Positions 11,729-23,200 are shown, counted from the first letter of the stretch. The stretch: 64,000 bases of DNA from Diphasiastrum complanatum (GCA_029204225.1 CM055102.1:39009014-39073013), one strand, 5' to 3'. Notes: a model not told the origin generated them from the letters alone. Made by a program: numbers and translations.

Positions 11729-13647
11729 GAGTGAATGTTATTCGTCTCAGAGATTTTCCGGATATGTTATTTACTCATGAGAAATAGAAAATATTTTGTA
11801 CCTGAGTTACAAGATCTCAGTGAGATATGTGAGTAATATATGTGGGTTCTGGAGGAATCTACCAGATAAAAATGTGTTTATGTACTGGGTCATAGTGAGA
11901 TTATTCACATATGTGCATGATTAATCTTGTATGAATCTACTGTGTAATCCTAGTTACTAAGGTTATCTTGTGCACTTAACCTAGTCGGTGAACATGAACA
12001 TATGATTAAGTATTGTTTTGACAGATACTTGTAGAGTTAACAAATCTTTGTATAAAATATTTATGGATTAACTTATAAATGATTTGAGTAAAAATCTAAA
12101 TGTGGTGTTATACTAGTATAATTGAATTTTTCACCTAAACATTTGAGATTTCTGAATCATTAGCAATTAACTTGAGTAGTTGATTACTCCAGAATGAAGT
12201 TAATTGGTAAAACAATCAGTGTGATATGGATTCATCGGGAACTGATGGTTTTTTAATTATATTGCTTGTAAGCTGCATTTATTGGTGAATCATTTCGGTT
12301 CATCAGTTAAAATTGTGTGCATTGGATATACAATATTCTTGGGATAGAGTATTCCTTAGTTAAGGAAGGGACTCAGCTCATTAGTGATTGTATTCCAGAG
12401 AGCTCAAATGGATAACGAATCATAGTGAATCCAAGAATAACACCAAAATTAATATTCAGCAAGACTTTGGGTATCTAGATGTGATTCTGGATTGTAGTCT
12501 AAAGTTTTTGTAGTTGAAGATGATTGTCATTTTGGTATGCGTTTAGTCTTTAATTACCAGTTGTTATAGAACTTGAATCTTGCACTTCAATTAAAGAATC
12601 ATGTTTGAAGAATATTTCTAAATCCAGTATTTTCTTAGTCAAAAGATTTTGGAATGATTTGTACTTTTCCTGAGTTAGGTTGGACATATACTCCAGTATC
12701 CTTTAAATAATTAAGTATAATTTTGGATTCCAAAAAATTATGATTGACGAATCATACGAATCTAAATATTTATGGTTGACGGATCATAAATAGATACTTA
12801 GTTATTGTCAGAGGATTATTCGGAATTATGATGATTCTTAAGTGTGACGATTAAGTCTTGGTCTATTAATTGAGTAAGAATTCAGATCAGTGTTTTGAAT
12901 CTCTCTAGTCCAATATTTTAATTGAGAACCTATGGATCTCACAAACATTATCTTATTTATCTAGTGGATGCTATTCTACTACAGTTTATGGTCTGCAGAT
13001 GCTTGAGTACAGTTTTTTGTTTGATTGGATCTTTAGTTATCATAGGAGACAGACAAGTCTATTAAGATGAATGAATGTTATTTTCTTGTATTTGGTGCTA
13101 GAAACAGGAGCATTTAACTCAAAAGAATATCTGAGATACTCAAAGTTGAGTTTTAATCATTCTATATCATAATGATTCTCTCAGAGATTCTAGTTGAATG
13201 AATTATCATATCTTAGAATTAGATTCTAAGGATAGTTGTATTTGGAAGCTTTTTTATGAATGATCTGCCAAAGATTGTGGATAATTTTAGATTGTAATTT
13301 CTTTAACTTTAATCTCCTAAGTTAGGAAATATTTCACTCAGTGGTTCATGTAAGTGTTTTACATGAAGGTGATGTTACTAACTTGTAGTGAGTGTAATCC
13401 AGTTGAGAAATTTATTGCTTAGTGTACTTTTCAAACCAGAGTTTGTACTCCAGATTAGTGTACTTTTCAAACCAGAGTTTGTACTCCAAAGCAGAGATTA
13501 ATGATTGAAAACAGTTTTTCTCTAAGTACTTGTTTGATAGATAATTTTGATTAAGGATAATGATTTTCTCGGTTAATATTTAAAGTTAAAAGAACCGTTC
13601 CTGTTATTCTTTCCTGTTTAGAGAGCTTCTAAGGATAGAAGCAGTTT
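11729..13647 (+). other. Non-coding interior of the outer LTR element, right part
   Basis: There is no coding sequence. Many phrases are AT-rich and the stretch runs into the polypurine tract at 13648. It holds one short tandem duplication, listed separately. Confidence 0.6.
13417..13491 (+). repeat. 39-bp tandem duplication
   Basis: The phrase beginning AGTGTACTTTTCAAACCAG and ending GTTTGTACTCCA occurs twice in direct succession with almost no difference. Confidence 0.85.
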
Positions 13648-13660
13648 AAGGAGGGAAGAA
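13648..13660 (+). other. Polypurine tract of the outer element
   Basis: AAGGAGGGAAGAA sits directly before the 3' LTR start TGTTATGTCC. Confidence 0.85.
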
Positions 13661-13735
13661 TGTTATGTCCATGACCAGTAAGTAGGATTCAGTATACTCC
13701 TAGTCTTGGATACACGGTACTCCTAGAAAGTGCAA
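13661..13735 (+). repeat. Truncated 3' LTR of the outer element
   Basis: About 74 bases match the first 74 of the 5' LTR (1252-1326), then similarity ends. The rest of the 3' LTR has been lost to deletion or rearrangement. Confidence 0.85.
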
Positions 13736-14956
<1,221 letters not shown>

Positions 14957-14971
14957 GGAGTCAGATACAAT

Positions 14972-15115
14972 TGTGAAAAGTTGGTGTGTGTGGTCGGTCT
15001 AGGGATTGAACCTAGGACCTCCCCCATTCCGGTGGGGTGCTCTACCACTGAGCTACCCGTCCATTTGTGTTCCAAGAGTGTTGTGCAAGGGCTATAGCCT
15101 TGACACTTTCTAACA
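14972..15115 (-). repeat. TRIM LTR, 144 bp
   Basis: It has TG...CA termini in element sense, a polypurine tract immediately on its 5' side, and a copy of its terminal 25 bp at 15189-15213. Confidence 0.8.
14991..15062 (-). ncRNA. tRNA-like cloverleaf inside the TRIM LTR (Pol III A and B boxes)
   Basis: On the minus strand exactly 72 nt can be folded as a tRNA: 7-bp acceptor stem (GGACGGG with ACCGACC, two mismatches), perfect 4-bp D stem GCTC/GAGC with loop AGTGGTA, anticodon stem CCCC/GGGG, and perfect T stem CTAGG/CCTAG with loop TTCAATC. TAGCTCAGTGG is an A box and GGTTCAATCCC a B box. Position 33 is C rather than the near-universal U and the anticodon stem has one mismatch, so it is probably not a working tRNA. 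It is better read as a tRNA-derived RNA polymerase III promoter or relic. The amino-acid identity cannot be assigned safely. Confidence 0.7.
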
Positions 15116-15126
15116 CTCCCCCTCAA
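15116..15126 (-). other. TRIM polypurine tract
   Basis: In sense, TTGAGGGGGAG directly precedes the LTR start TGTTAG. Confidence 0.75.
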
Positions 15127-15175
15127 GGCATAGCCCTTTTTAGCTACCGCCCGCCTAGACTGCACCCACAACCAT

Positions 15176-15188
15176 GGCTCTGATACCA
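15176..15188 (-). other. TRIM primer-binding site
   Basis: In sense, TGGTATCAGAGCC follows the truncated LTR directly; this is the tRNA-iMet type. Confidence 0.85.
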
Positions 15189-15213
15189 TGTGAAAAGTTG
15201 GTGTGTGTGGTCG

Positions 15214-15990
15214 AAGTCCTTATGGAGGGAATCTTGAAAATACTCTACTCTTGCGAATGGGATCTTGAAAATATCTGGCCCTCATGGATGGAATCATTGA
15301 CATAATCTTGAAAATTATGTCCATAGTTTCTGTCAAATTTTCGTCATACACATTATAATCGCCGCTACCCAAAATGGATTTAATCTCTCTATGTGGGGAC
15401 CACTTCTTATCCCATCTCCACTTTTGATATTTTGTGCTTGTGGGGTAGTTTGTTGGACCGAGGGCCTTCTTAGGTTGGTGCTTGGACTAAAGTTGAAGGT
15501 AGCACTTGGGACATTCACATGCCCTTACTAATTAGACATGGTGAAGGTGGTGGAAGATGCATAATTCACCAATAGAGCCCTCACCATCATTGAATGGGGC
15601 AACATTGTTGTTGTTTGTACACAAAAAATTTCTAGCATTATTTACATGAACTCTCAATGCAATGAGATTTCTCATTCCAGATATTTACCTTAAAGGGGGT
15701 GGGTCTCCACCTGGACTTAGCAAGCAATAATTAAGGGTGGCAACCATTAGTCTAACTAAGTCAAATGGTGGTCCCACTTGCTCGTTAGTGCTAATGAGGT
15801 AAAATTAGCAAAAGGTGAGCACGAGTGCTTGCAAAACCCTTCTTTACAAATCATATAATTTTATTTTTGATAGTTTTTTTAGCAACTCATGAGCCAAAAG
15901 CCAATAGGCTCTATCTTAAAAGAGATAAATGAAAAATAGATTCAATTTATGTATTATGGTTGAGAAAATTTTCAAAGTATAGGAATGGAA
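15214..15990. other. Intergenic, no gene seen
   Basis: The phrase ATCTTGAAAAT recurs four times between 15229 and 15320. The rest shows no recognisable element or coding sequence. Confidence 0.5.
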
Positions 15991-15992
15991 AC

Positions 15993-16153
15993 GACATTAT
16001 GTATTATGGAAGGAGCCGGGCATAGGCCATTCCGCCCGGTAAGGATTTCCAGAATTAAGGCAAAGCCCGGAGGGGCCGAGCCTAAATTTTTTTGGAAATC
16101 CGAACCGGGCAGAATGGCCTCTGCCCAGCCCCTTCCATTGCGTAATGAATTTT
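15993..16153. mobile_element. Foldback MITE (long inverted repeat)
   Basis: The left arm (15993-16054) and right arm (16084-16153) are inverted copies, about 80% alike, sharing ATGGAAGG, a GCCGGGC/GCTGGGC step, AGGCCATTC and GCCCGG...GGATTTCC. The spacer is about 30 bp. Such a structure would fold into a strong hairpin. A related single arm occurs at 19355-19421, which shows it is a dispersed family. No clear target duplication is visible, so the superfamily is unassigned. Confidence 0.7.
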
Positions 16154-16168
16154 TGGACTCTTTTTAAA

Positions 16169-16283
16169 CCAATCCTTTGTTGCCACATGGCAGGTGCAAG
16201 CAGAATCAGCACTAAATTTTTTTGAGACCAATCCGATGCTGCCACGTGGTAGACACAGGCAGAATCTGCACTAATTTAAAAAA
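16169..16283 (+). repeat. ~60-bp tandem duplication with G-box
   Basis: Two copies of a unit starting CCAATCC, containing GCCAC(A/G)TGG and ending GCAGAATC(A/T)GCACTAA. The second copy contains CCACGTGG, a perfect G-box (bZIP/bHLH) core. The tandem lies just upstream of the candidate gene at 17194 and could act on it, which is inference. Confidence 0.65.
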
Positions 16284-17018
16284 AAAAAAAAACAGGTGAC
16301 TGTTCTACTTTTTAATCTGTTCAAAAATGGGCAGAATAGTCACCAAAAATCCATTAATTCTCAAAAACATCATGAAGTTTTGGAAAAAAATTTATATATA
16401 TATATATACTTCTATGATAATGGTCCTTACAAAACCTAGAAGCAAATAACAATGCAGGTTTCCTCAGGATAACTCAAAAAAGGTTTCCCAATAGCGTTTG
16501 ATCGTCGTCGACTCCTCCTCGTCTGCTCAGGCGTCGATATCTGCTTTCTGGTGGGGATGGCTGAATCATGATGATGGATCGGAAGCTGTTGATGGATCGA
16601 AAATTATTGATATACATGGGCCCCATATGCTACTCACTCAATTACGTCACTCATTGCCTCCAAGTATGAACGTATCAACCTTTGCTTCGGATTTGTAATG
16701 GAGTATTTTCCATCGACGGAGACTACAGATCACTGTCTTTGTTGCTAGTGGTGCTATTAATCGATTGATTTCCTCTCTTTATGATATTATTAGTATTCTA
16801 GGGTTTGCTTTCCTTCAACGGTTGTCGTTTTCCCGCATCGTTTATCAATATTTCTGCCTGTGGCAGCTTTTTGGTTGAATCTCGCCTCATTCATTATCTG
16901 CCCGGCTTCGATTTGTGGTCACTACCATGGATACGTTCAGCTATTCGTTAAGCGACGTAGTAGAGACTGAATAGAGCGTGCAAGCTTTATCATCGGAGTC
17001 CTTATCGTGAATCTGCAA

Positions 17019-17173
17019 TAGATATCATCCTGAGGACAAAGTGCTATATCTCTTGCTGATTATGTAACAGATATCTTCTTCATCTGAGGACAGAGTGCTA
17101 TTGTTGCGGATTATGTAACAGATATCATCTTCATCTGAGGACAACGTGCTTTACTTGCTGATTATGTATTGAG
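17019..17173 (+). repeat. 51-bp tandem repeats in the leader of the 17194 gene
   Basis: Units starting at about 17056 and 17107 contain GATTATGTAACAGATATC and TCTTCATCTGAGGACA and differ at only a few bases. A degenerate unit precedes them and a partial unit (GCTGATTATGTA) follows, stopping 20 bp before the ATG at 17194. Confidence 0.85.
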
Positions 17174-17193
17174 ATTATTGACAAGTTTATAGA

Positions 17194-17847
17194 ATGAGAG
17201 ATCCTGCAGGCACTACGCTCACAATTGTTTCATCTCATTCCATGACTGAGAAGGAGCGCAACTCCGAGAACTCAAAGAGTCAGCAGGATTTGCATCCTCG
17301 ACCAGGCAACGCAGCAGCATGGGCGTGGTATCAGCGTGCAGGTGGCGCGACAACAGGAGGAAACAACACAACTGTCCGTAGTCCATCTCCTCACGTTGCA
17401 GCTGTCAGACGCGCGAGTAGATTCAGAGAGGAGGCCATGAAGACGAGCTTCTCTGGTATTGATTCCGTTCATAAAGCAGATTCTGAGACTGTAGGTGGAC
17501 TGATCGGAAGCTCTCTCTTTGATTCGTACGAGCTTGTGTCCGTAGCAAAGCAGCTTGAAGAAGCCCTGAGCGTCAACTCTACTGCAAACGATTTGAACGC
17601 TCCCACACATAAATCATATAGCAAATCCAGTCATAGAAGAGGGCGCTCAGGGCCGATGCTCCTGTGCTCTTCAATGAAGATAGTGGCCATGAAGGATAAG
17701 ACGGAGCATCTTGATCATCACGTCAAAATTTGCACCGAAGATAGATACCGGACAATTAGCTCCCCTTTAGGTAGACTCTCCAAAGCGTTTCACCTTTTTT
17801 CTCTTGGAACCACAGCGGATTCTCGTAGCGAGGAATATCAGAGATAA
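17194..17847 (+). CDS. Uncharacterised plant protein, 217 aa
   Basis: This single open frame is the longest non-transposon ORF in the window and has a balanced, non-repeat composition, unlike its AT-rich surroundings. Features: a polar N-terminus; AWAWYQRAGG near residues 43-51; a Gly/Thr/Asn-rich linker; an Arg-rich stretch (VRRASRFREE, 71-80); a likely amphipathic helix SSLFDSYELVSVAKQLEEAL at about 106-125; and a basic patch SHRRGRSGP (146-154) that could be a nuclear signal. The FDSYEL...QL segment recalls a motif in small plant proteins of unknown function, from memory only. There is no signal peptide or membrane segment. The start is the first ATG of the frame, 20 bp after leader repeats. 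The long upstream region (16440-17193) has a 66-codon frame at 16498-16698 that could be an upstream ORF. Function unknown. Confidence 0.6.
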   Translation: MRDPAGTTLTIVSSHSMTEKERNSENSKSQQDLHPRPGNAAAWAWYQRAGGATTGGNNTTVRSPSPHVAAVRRASRFREEAMKTSFSGIDSVHKADSETVGGLIGSSLFDSYELVSVAKQLEEALSVNSTANDLNAPTHKSYSKSSHRRGRSGPMLLCSSMKIVAMKDKTEHLDHHVKICTEDRYRTISSPLGRLSKAFHLFSLGTTADSRSEEYQR

Positions 17848-18659
17848 TTGCAAGATCCAGGATAGCAAGAAATTCTCTGCTCTTGTATACTAGACCTAAT
17901 AGATCTGCTCACGCACTTCATAGCTAGCACGTAAAACATATGGTGTACATATTGGGGGTTAAACGTTTTCTTTTTGCAGAGATGATGCAAAGGAAGGTTT
18001 TGGATCATTAGTTTATGTTTAAATTGACAGCCTGTGGTTATTATACTCTTCCCACACACTTTAATATTTTTCACTTATCTTGATCCGTTAGGCCTGGTAT
18101 CGCGGTATTTTCAATTGGTTTTTGCATGACTTATTGTCAACTTTCTGTAATTGTGGTCATTTCCAACTCATTCTCTAAGAGCTATGGGTCGATTATACAT
18201 TAATTCAATCCATGAATTCCTCCATCAGTGTTTTGTTGAGAAAGTTAACCACTAAGGCAAGCTAAACAGAACAATTATTACTAAAATATACGAAACTCGT
18301 GAACAAATTTTGATGCTTACTATTATTTAAACAGACTAGTGGCTGCTGAAACATTATCTTATCTAGGTACAAAATTTGCTCCCCTTTCTCTTGCTTTTCT
18401 CGTCTTTCTTATTTCTCGCTTTTCACGAAGCTCGCAAAAGAACTGTGCAACATGACGGATGAGGTCCTTGGAGAATGGAAAATTTCAAGCTGGAAGCCAC
18501 AGGCTTTACAGAACGATGATCGCTTTGGCACCTAGAATTATTACTGTGGCAACCGAAACCTTGCTGGAAGTGCAACCTGCTGCGAATGCGCTTTTGCTTT
18601 GATACCTCTGCGGCACTAAGCTGGACAGGATGTGCCAAAACCAGCAAAATACCATCGAA
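17848..18659 (+). other. Probable 3' UTR and flank of the 17194 gene
   Basis: There is no further coding sequence. AT content rises after 17900, consistent with a 3' UTR and intergenic DNA. No unambiguous polyadenylation signal was identified. Confidence 0.35.
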
Positions 18660-18865
18660 TCATCAAAGTTCCACGATTATAGCATGTATGGATAAAATTT
18701 CCACAATTTTAGCATGTATGTCAAACTGCAAGCAATGTTTTATCAAGTTTCTGTAGTTGTCATGATTCACTAGACTATGGTTGAAATACATTTCTATACC
18801 ATAATAACTCATCTAGACTATGGTTGAAAGACATTTCTATACCATAACTCATCCAGCAATTCCTC
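18660..18865 (+). repeat. Two short minisatellites
   Basis: TTAGCATGTATG-type units (TTCCACGATTATAGC and TTCCACAATTTTAGC, each followed by ATGTATG) repeat at 18668-18722. A ~47-bp unit beginning CTAGACTATGGTTGAAA and ending ATACCATAA...CTCAT occurs twice at 18771-18862. Confidence 0.8.
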
Positions 18866-20361
18866 CTGTCAACGTTTCATTGAGAAGTAACCATTAGAAA
18901 AGTTAAAATAGAACAACTTTTAGAAGATAGTATAGATTATTTGCTGTACAAATTGCTCAATAGAACAGCTTTTAGATGATACAGATTTTTATGTTTTACA
19001 TATTGCTTAAGCAAAGTGACTTCTGAGTCAGCCTTTAGGCCAGGGCCTAAGGTTGCAATGGGATGCCTATGCATAGGTGAAGCCAAGTTGGTATGAGGGT
19101 TTACTGCCTTTCATTGGGTAAGGCTGATTGACTCGCCTTAACCTGAGTGAATACCATATACCTAATGGATACCTTGTTTGTGAGTATTTTGCCCGGTTTT
19201 TGAACAAATTAAAAAGCATACTATGCATCCGTTTTTGCAAAATCTTTGTGGTGCCCTTTCTGGCCTACATGTCCGTACAACATTCAGAGTGGTCCGTTAG
19301 AGTCAAACTGCTTATTATGCTTCGTAATGTACACGTGAAAAAAATCAAGGTACCCACTACGCAATGGAATGGCCCGGGCACAGGCCATTATGCCTGATAA
19401 GGATTTCCAAAAATTTTAGCCAATCATCTTAGGCCCCCATTATTGTCACCCCCACATTAAACTACAGGCTCTAGATAATTTTTAAAAAAATTGATGTTTA
19501 GAATATAAATCCAACAAATTATTTTATGTTTCACAATTAGAATTAGGTTTCTTTTCTCAAAACCTTCATTCATCAACCCCTCACTCACAAAAATTGGCTC
19601 AAAATTAGCAACCTAAAGAATTTCAACAAAGCCAAAAATTATGGTATTAAAAGTACTTAATAGTAGTAGAGCTAAATAAGAGTTGGAATTATGCCCACGT
19701 AAGCATCTACTTGTTGGAAATTAAACTCGCAGTTTCCTCCTTGAACTCAGACGACCGAACTATTTGAAGAACGATTGCATTGGGCTTCTGGCTGATCTTC
19801 ATCCATGGATCAAATAATAAAGGGTAACCAATCCTATTCTTTTCACATTCGAATGGCAAGTTTTAAGTTATCTAAAGAACATTGAAGACCTGGCCATCTT
19901 CAACGTCTTCAACAAAATTGGTACAAATCTTGTAAAATTGTTAGTAACTAAAGCTTAGATTCCACCAATTGATAAACAACACTAAAATAGTACCAAAAAG
20001 AAAACAAAGGATTGTATGCAAGCTGCCAACCCAAATAAATATAAAGAAAAAAGTACCTAGTTTAATAGTTTTATGCATAAAACATGGTCACGAGAAGTTT
20101 AAACAGTACCTATTTGGTAGATGTTAAGAAAATAAAACTTAGAGACTTAGTATAAAAAGCCTAATTTGGTAGTCAGTAGGAACGGAATTGCTTTACAATA
20201 TGTTCTTATAGCATGAATCTTTTATATTAAAGTGTTTCACCAATACAAAAATAGTACCAAAACAATACAAAATATGTAAAATTAGTACCCAACACTGGTG
20301 CAGCTCATACAATGTTGGTTCACTCGAAACTTCTTAAAGATTCCTTCTGCATTAAAGTCAT
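18866..20361. other. Intergenic, no gene supported
   Basis: AT-rich non-coding DNA containing one foldback-MITE arm (19355-19421). Open frames here are short and featureless. Confidence 0.5.
19355..19421 (+). mobile_element. Single arm of the foldback MITE family
   Basis: CTACGCAATGGAATGGCCC, then AGGCCATTATGCC and AAGGATTTCC, match the arms of the MITE at 15993-16153. The partner arm is missing. Confidence 0.65.
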
Positions 20362-20946
20362 TGTTAACATCAGTTCAGATTAAACTAGTCTTGTAGTTAT
20401 AGATTAGTTAAGACGATTTTTGTAACAAACAAGAACAATGTGTATAAATACAGCTTCAGCTCTCATTTAGAAATAAGCGCAAAAGAGCGGAAGATCTATA
20501 ATCTATTTGTTGCTCTTGCATCATTACAAGCATTGAATGTAATATACAAGCAACACTTCTTCATCATCTATGTTTAATGTGGATGTTTGTGTGTTGTAAT
20601 TTCATTACATCTATCTCTTTGCTTGTCTAGCTTATTCACTCACTCTGACAGATCACGGACGTCTCTAACTCCTCAGCATCTGTTCAGACGATGGCTGTCT
20701 CTGACACTTGAGGAACAAGCCCAACCATTCTGCACTATTATTTCGTGTTGAATCTTCTGATTCTAACATATTGATAGTAACTCCAACACTCTTTGGTGGA
20801 TGTAACACGCATTTGTTTTTAACTTGTCCTACACATCGATTCGGGAGCTGTTCCGCACTATTTCTTCTTCCTCTCGTTTTCGATTTCCACCCAACTTTGG
20901 TGTTAGGGCATTATGTTCTATCCTACTAGTGTTCGAATTCCATTAG
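20362..20946 (+). repeat. Probable 5' LTR of the decayed copia
   Basis: It starts TGTTAACATCAG and is followed at 20948 by TGGTATAAAAGCC, a degenerate tRNA-Met primer site. A TATA box (TATAAATA, 20443-20450) sits in a promoter-like position. There is no second LTR copy in the window, so ends are approximate. Confidence 0.6.
20443..20450 (+). promoter_or_regulatory. TATA box of the copia LTR
   Basis: TATAAATA lies within GTGTATAAATACAGC, about 500 bp before the primer site and in the correct orientation. Confidence 0.5.
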
Positions 20947-21004
20947 TTGGTATAAAAGCCCAGTTAAATAAACTGAGAGATTGTCTATTTGAATTACTAT
21001 TAGT

Positions 21005-21880
21005 ATGTCTCTTACTGGTAACTCCTCATCCTCTTCATCCAACAAAGTTAGGATCATTGACAAGTTCAACGGCTCTAACTTCTACATCTAGAAGTTGAAA
21101 CTCCAGATGATGCTGATAGATAGAGATCTTTGGGATGTTGTAGACGGGTCTGACCCAAAACTAGACAACGATAATGAGTTAGCGAAGGCTTGGAAGGTCA
21201 ACGCCCTTGCATCGATTACGCTAAATTTGGCCGACTCCCAGGTTTCTCACATTACCTACAAGTCTTCCAAGGAAGCACTAGACTTGTTATCGAATCTGTA
21301 TGAGACTCAAAATGTGACCACTCGGTTACGCCTTAGAAGGAAGTTCTTTACATTAAGTCTGATTCTATAGCCATCACTTCTCACATCAACAACTTCAAAT
21401 CTTTATTAGGTCAATTATCTACTGTAGGATGTGTTATTCAAGATGATGACACTGTCATGACCTTGCTTTCTTCTTTACCAAAGTCCTAAGAGCACTTTGT
21501 TGTGATAATCTCCACTCAAGCTGACCTGACTCTTCAAAAGGTCATCGTCATCTTCTTTAAGAAGAAATGCAGAGAAAGACCAGTGATCTGTCCATCAAAG
21601 ACTCAGTCCTTGGCTTTATTCACCAAGAAGAAAAAAAATTCCAAGGGCAAGAATCAAGTGCAGTAGCAGAAGCCTCAGACTCAACCTGAGAACAGTGGAT
21701 CACACAAGAAGCTCTTTTGTAGATATTGTAAGAGGGCAAATCACGATATCAAAGAGTGTCGCATCCGCATCTACAATGAGGCCAAGAAGCAGCAACACCA
21801 ACAGTCGAATTCTACCAATGCAGCAGAATTCAAGCAGCAAATCTTTTATGAAACAAACCATCAAAACTGTTAATGGCTTA
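21005..21880 (+). pseudogene. Copia gag with CCHC zinc knuckle
   Basis: The frame starts at the ATG at 21005 and reads MSLTGNSSSSSSNKVRI, then KFNGSNFYI and a TAG at 21089-21091 where plant gag has Trp, then KLKLQMMLIDRDLWDVVDG and KAWKVNALASITLNL. Further on, CRYCKRANHDIKEC (21718-21759) is a perfect CX2CX4HX4C nucleocapsid knuckle. Additional stops and frameshifts lie between these blocks. Confidence 0.85.
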
Positions 21881-22172
21881 CAACAAAAGTAGCAATGAAG
21901 ACTATGACTGCTGGTATCTGGACAGTGGCGCAACCCAACAAACGACTCCCCGAAGGGAGTGGTTTACTGAGTACAAAGCTTGTACCATACAACAATCATC
22001 TACCTTGGAGATTCAAGCACCATCTGCGTTGAAGGCAAAGGAACAATCACAAATTTTGTTCAAGAACAATAATTCTATCTCTGTTCCAAATGTTTTTCAT
22101 GTACCTCAACTATCTAAAAATCTGTTATCGATTTCAAAGATAACTGATGATGTTACTTTCTCATCTGAATAG
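21881..22172 (+). pseudogene. Copia aspartic protease fragment
   Basis: CWYLDSGATQQTT holds the Asp-Ser-Gly active site (Asp codon at 21921), followed by VFHVPQLSKNLLSISK. It is interrupted by a stop at 22170. Confidence 0.82.
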
Positions 22173-22280
22173 TGTACAATCTTCGATGAAGATACTACTC
22201 TGAGTTAGAAATACTACACACGAGTTAGAAATTTATATGTATTATCTGACTCAATTGCTAGTACTTCAAATGAGAATGTA

Positions 22281-23200
22281 ATGATCATGCTATACGTGTG
22301 GCATAGTCGATTTGGACACGTGAATACAAGATCACTTTCTTACATGCGCTATAATTATTTAGTTGATGGATTACATTTTCTTCTTTCATTAGATAGGATA
22401 TCATTTTTCTATGAATCTTGCATCTATGGCAAACACTCTAGAAGCAGATTTCCCAGAACACATTCCATTAAGACAAAACATGTGTTAGATCTTGTACATA
22501 GCTATTTACGTGATCCAATGCCAACTCCATCCTTAGGAGATGCACTTTCATAGATGATTATTCTAGATGGTCTACAGTCATGTTCATATCATAAGCCTTT
22601 GAATGCTTCAAGAAGTTCAAGGCCATGGCTGAGACCCAAACATCTAACAAAGTGAAAGCACTCCAAATTGATGGTGGTGGTGAATACATCTCCAATGAGA
22701 CGTCCGACTATATCTAGCTAAACATGGCATTCGAAGACAATTTGCAACCTCCTACATGCTCAACAAAACAAAATTGCAGAAAGAAAGAATCAAACGCTTT
22801 TTAATTCAGCCAGATCTATGCTACATCAATCACACTTACTTGTGAAATTCTGAGCAAAGGCTACAGCCACATCTTGTTATGTTCAAACAGATCCATCACC
22901 AAATCCGTCTATAACAAAAATCCTTATCAAGAGTGGCATGGACACAAGCCTGGTGTTAGCCATCTAAAAATCTTTGGTCGTATATGTTTTGTTCATATTC
23001 CTAAAAAGATTGGGAAATAACTGGACGAGAGGTCAAATAAATGTATTTTCCCAGGAAATCCTGATGAACATAAGGCTTATAAAGTTTATGATCCATCCAC
23101 CAATGTAGCATTTGTTTCTAGGGATGTAATCTTCAAGGGAGATAAATTTTATGACTTTAAGCACACAACGATGTTGTGTCATTTCATCCTATTCTACACA
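22281..23200 (+). pseudogene. Copia GAG-pre-integrase and integrase relic
   Basis: VWHSRFGHVNTRSLSYM (from 22296) is the pre-integrase motif and CIYGKHSRSRFPRT the zinc-binding part. Remnants downstream in shifting frames include GGGEYISNE, KIFGRICFVHIPKK (near 22965) and NPDEHKAYKVYDPST (near 23055), typical of the integrase C-terminus. Numerous stops are present. Confidence 0.78.

Larger units (their letters stand above)
1252..13735 (+). mobile_element. Large non-autonomous LTR retrotransposon (LARD-like), host of a nested copia
   Basis: A 525-bp 5' LTR (1252-1776) is followed by a tRNA-Met primer-binding site. A purine tract at 13648-13660 is followed by a matching but truncated 3' LTR at 13661. 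After removing the nested copia element (5711-11723 plus one target duplication) the interior is about 5.9 kb and contains no gag or pol motif on either strand. By known families this fits a large retrotransposon derivative mobilised by proteins from a partner element. It could instead be a gypsy or copia element decayed beyond recognition, but the evenly AT-rich interior shows no protein remnants that I can recognise. Confidence 0.75.
14972..15213 (-). mobile_element. Miniature LTR retrotransposon (TRIM) with tRNA-like sequence in its LTR
   Basis: In minus-strand sense the order is a truncated 5' LTR (15213-15189), PBS (15188-15176), a 73-bp interior, a polypurine tract (15126-15116) and a full 144-bp LTR (15115-14972) that begins TGTTAGAAAG and ends TTTTCACA. 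The shared LTR end TTGGTGTGTGTGGTCG with its TGTGAAAAG start is present at both 14972 and 15189. The whole element codes for nothing, as expected for TRIMs. Only 25 bp of the 5' LTR survive. It differs from Cassandra elements, whose LTRs carry a 5S-rRNA-like region; here the LTR carries a tRNA-like one. Confidence 0.8.

Noticed and set aside
14991-15062. A functional nuclear or organellar tRNA gene
   Set aside because: It lies inside an LTR, has C instead of U before the anticodon, and shows mismatches in the acceptor and anticodon stems. A promoter relic is the safer call.
14972-15213. A Cassandra element
   Set aside because: No 5S rRNA internal promoter (A box, IE, C box) is present; the conserved region is tRNA-like.
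19128-19397. 89-codon plus-strand frame
   Set aside because: Its end overlaps the MITE arm and the rest shows no conserved pattern.
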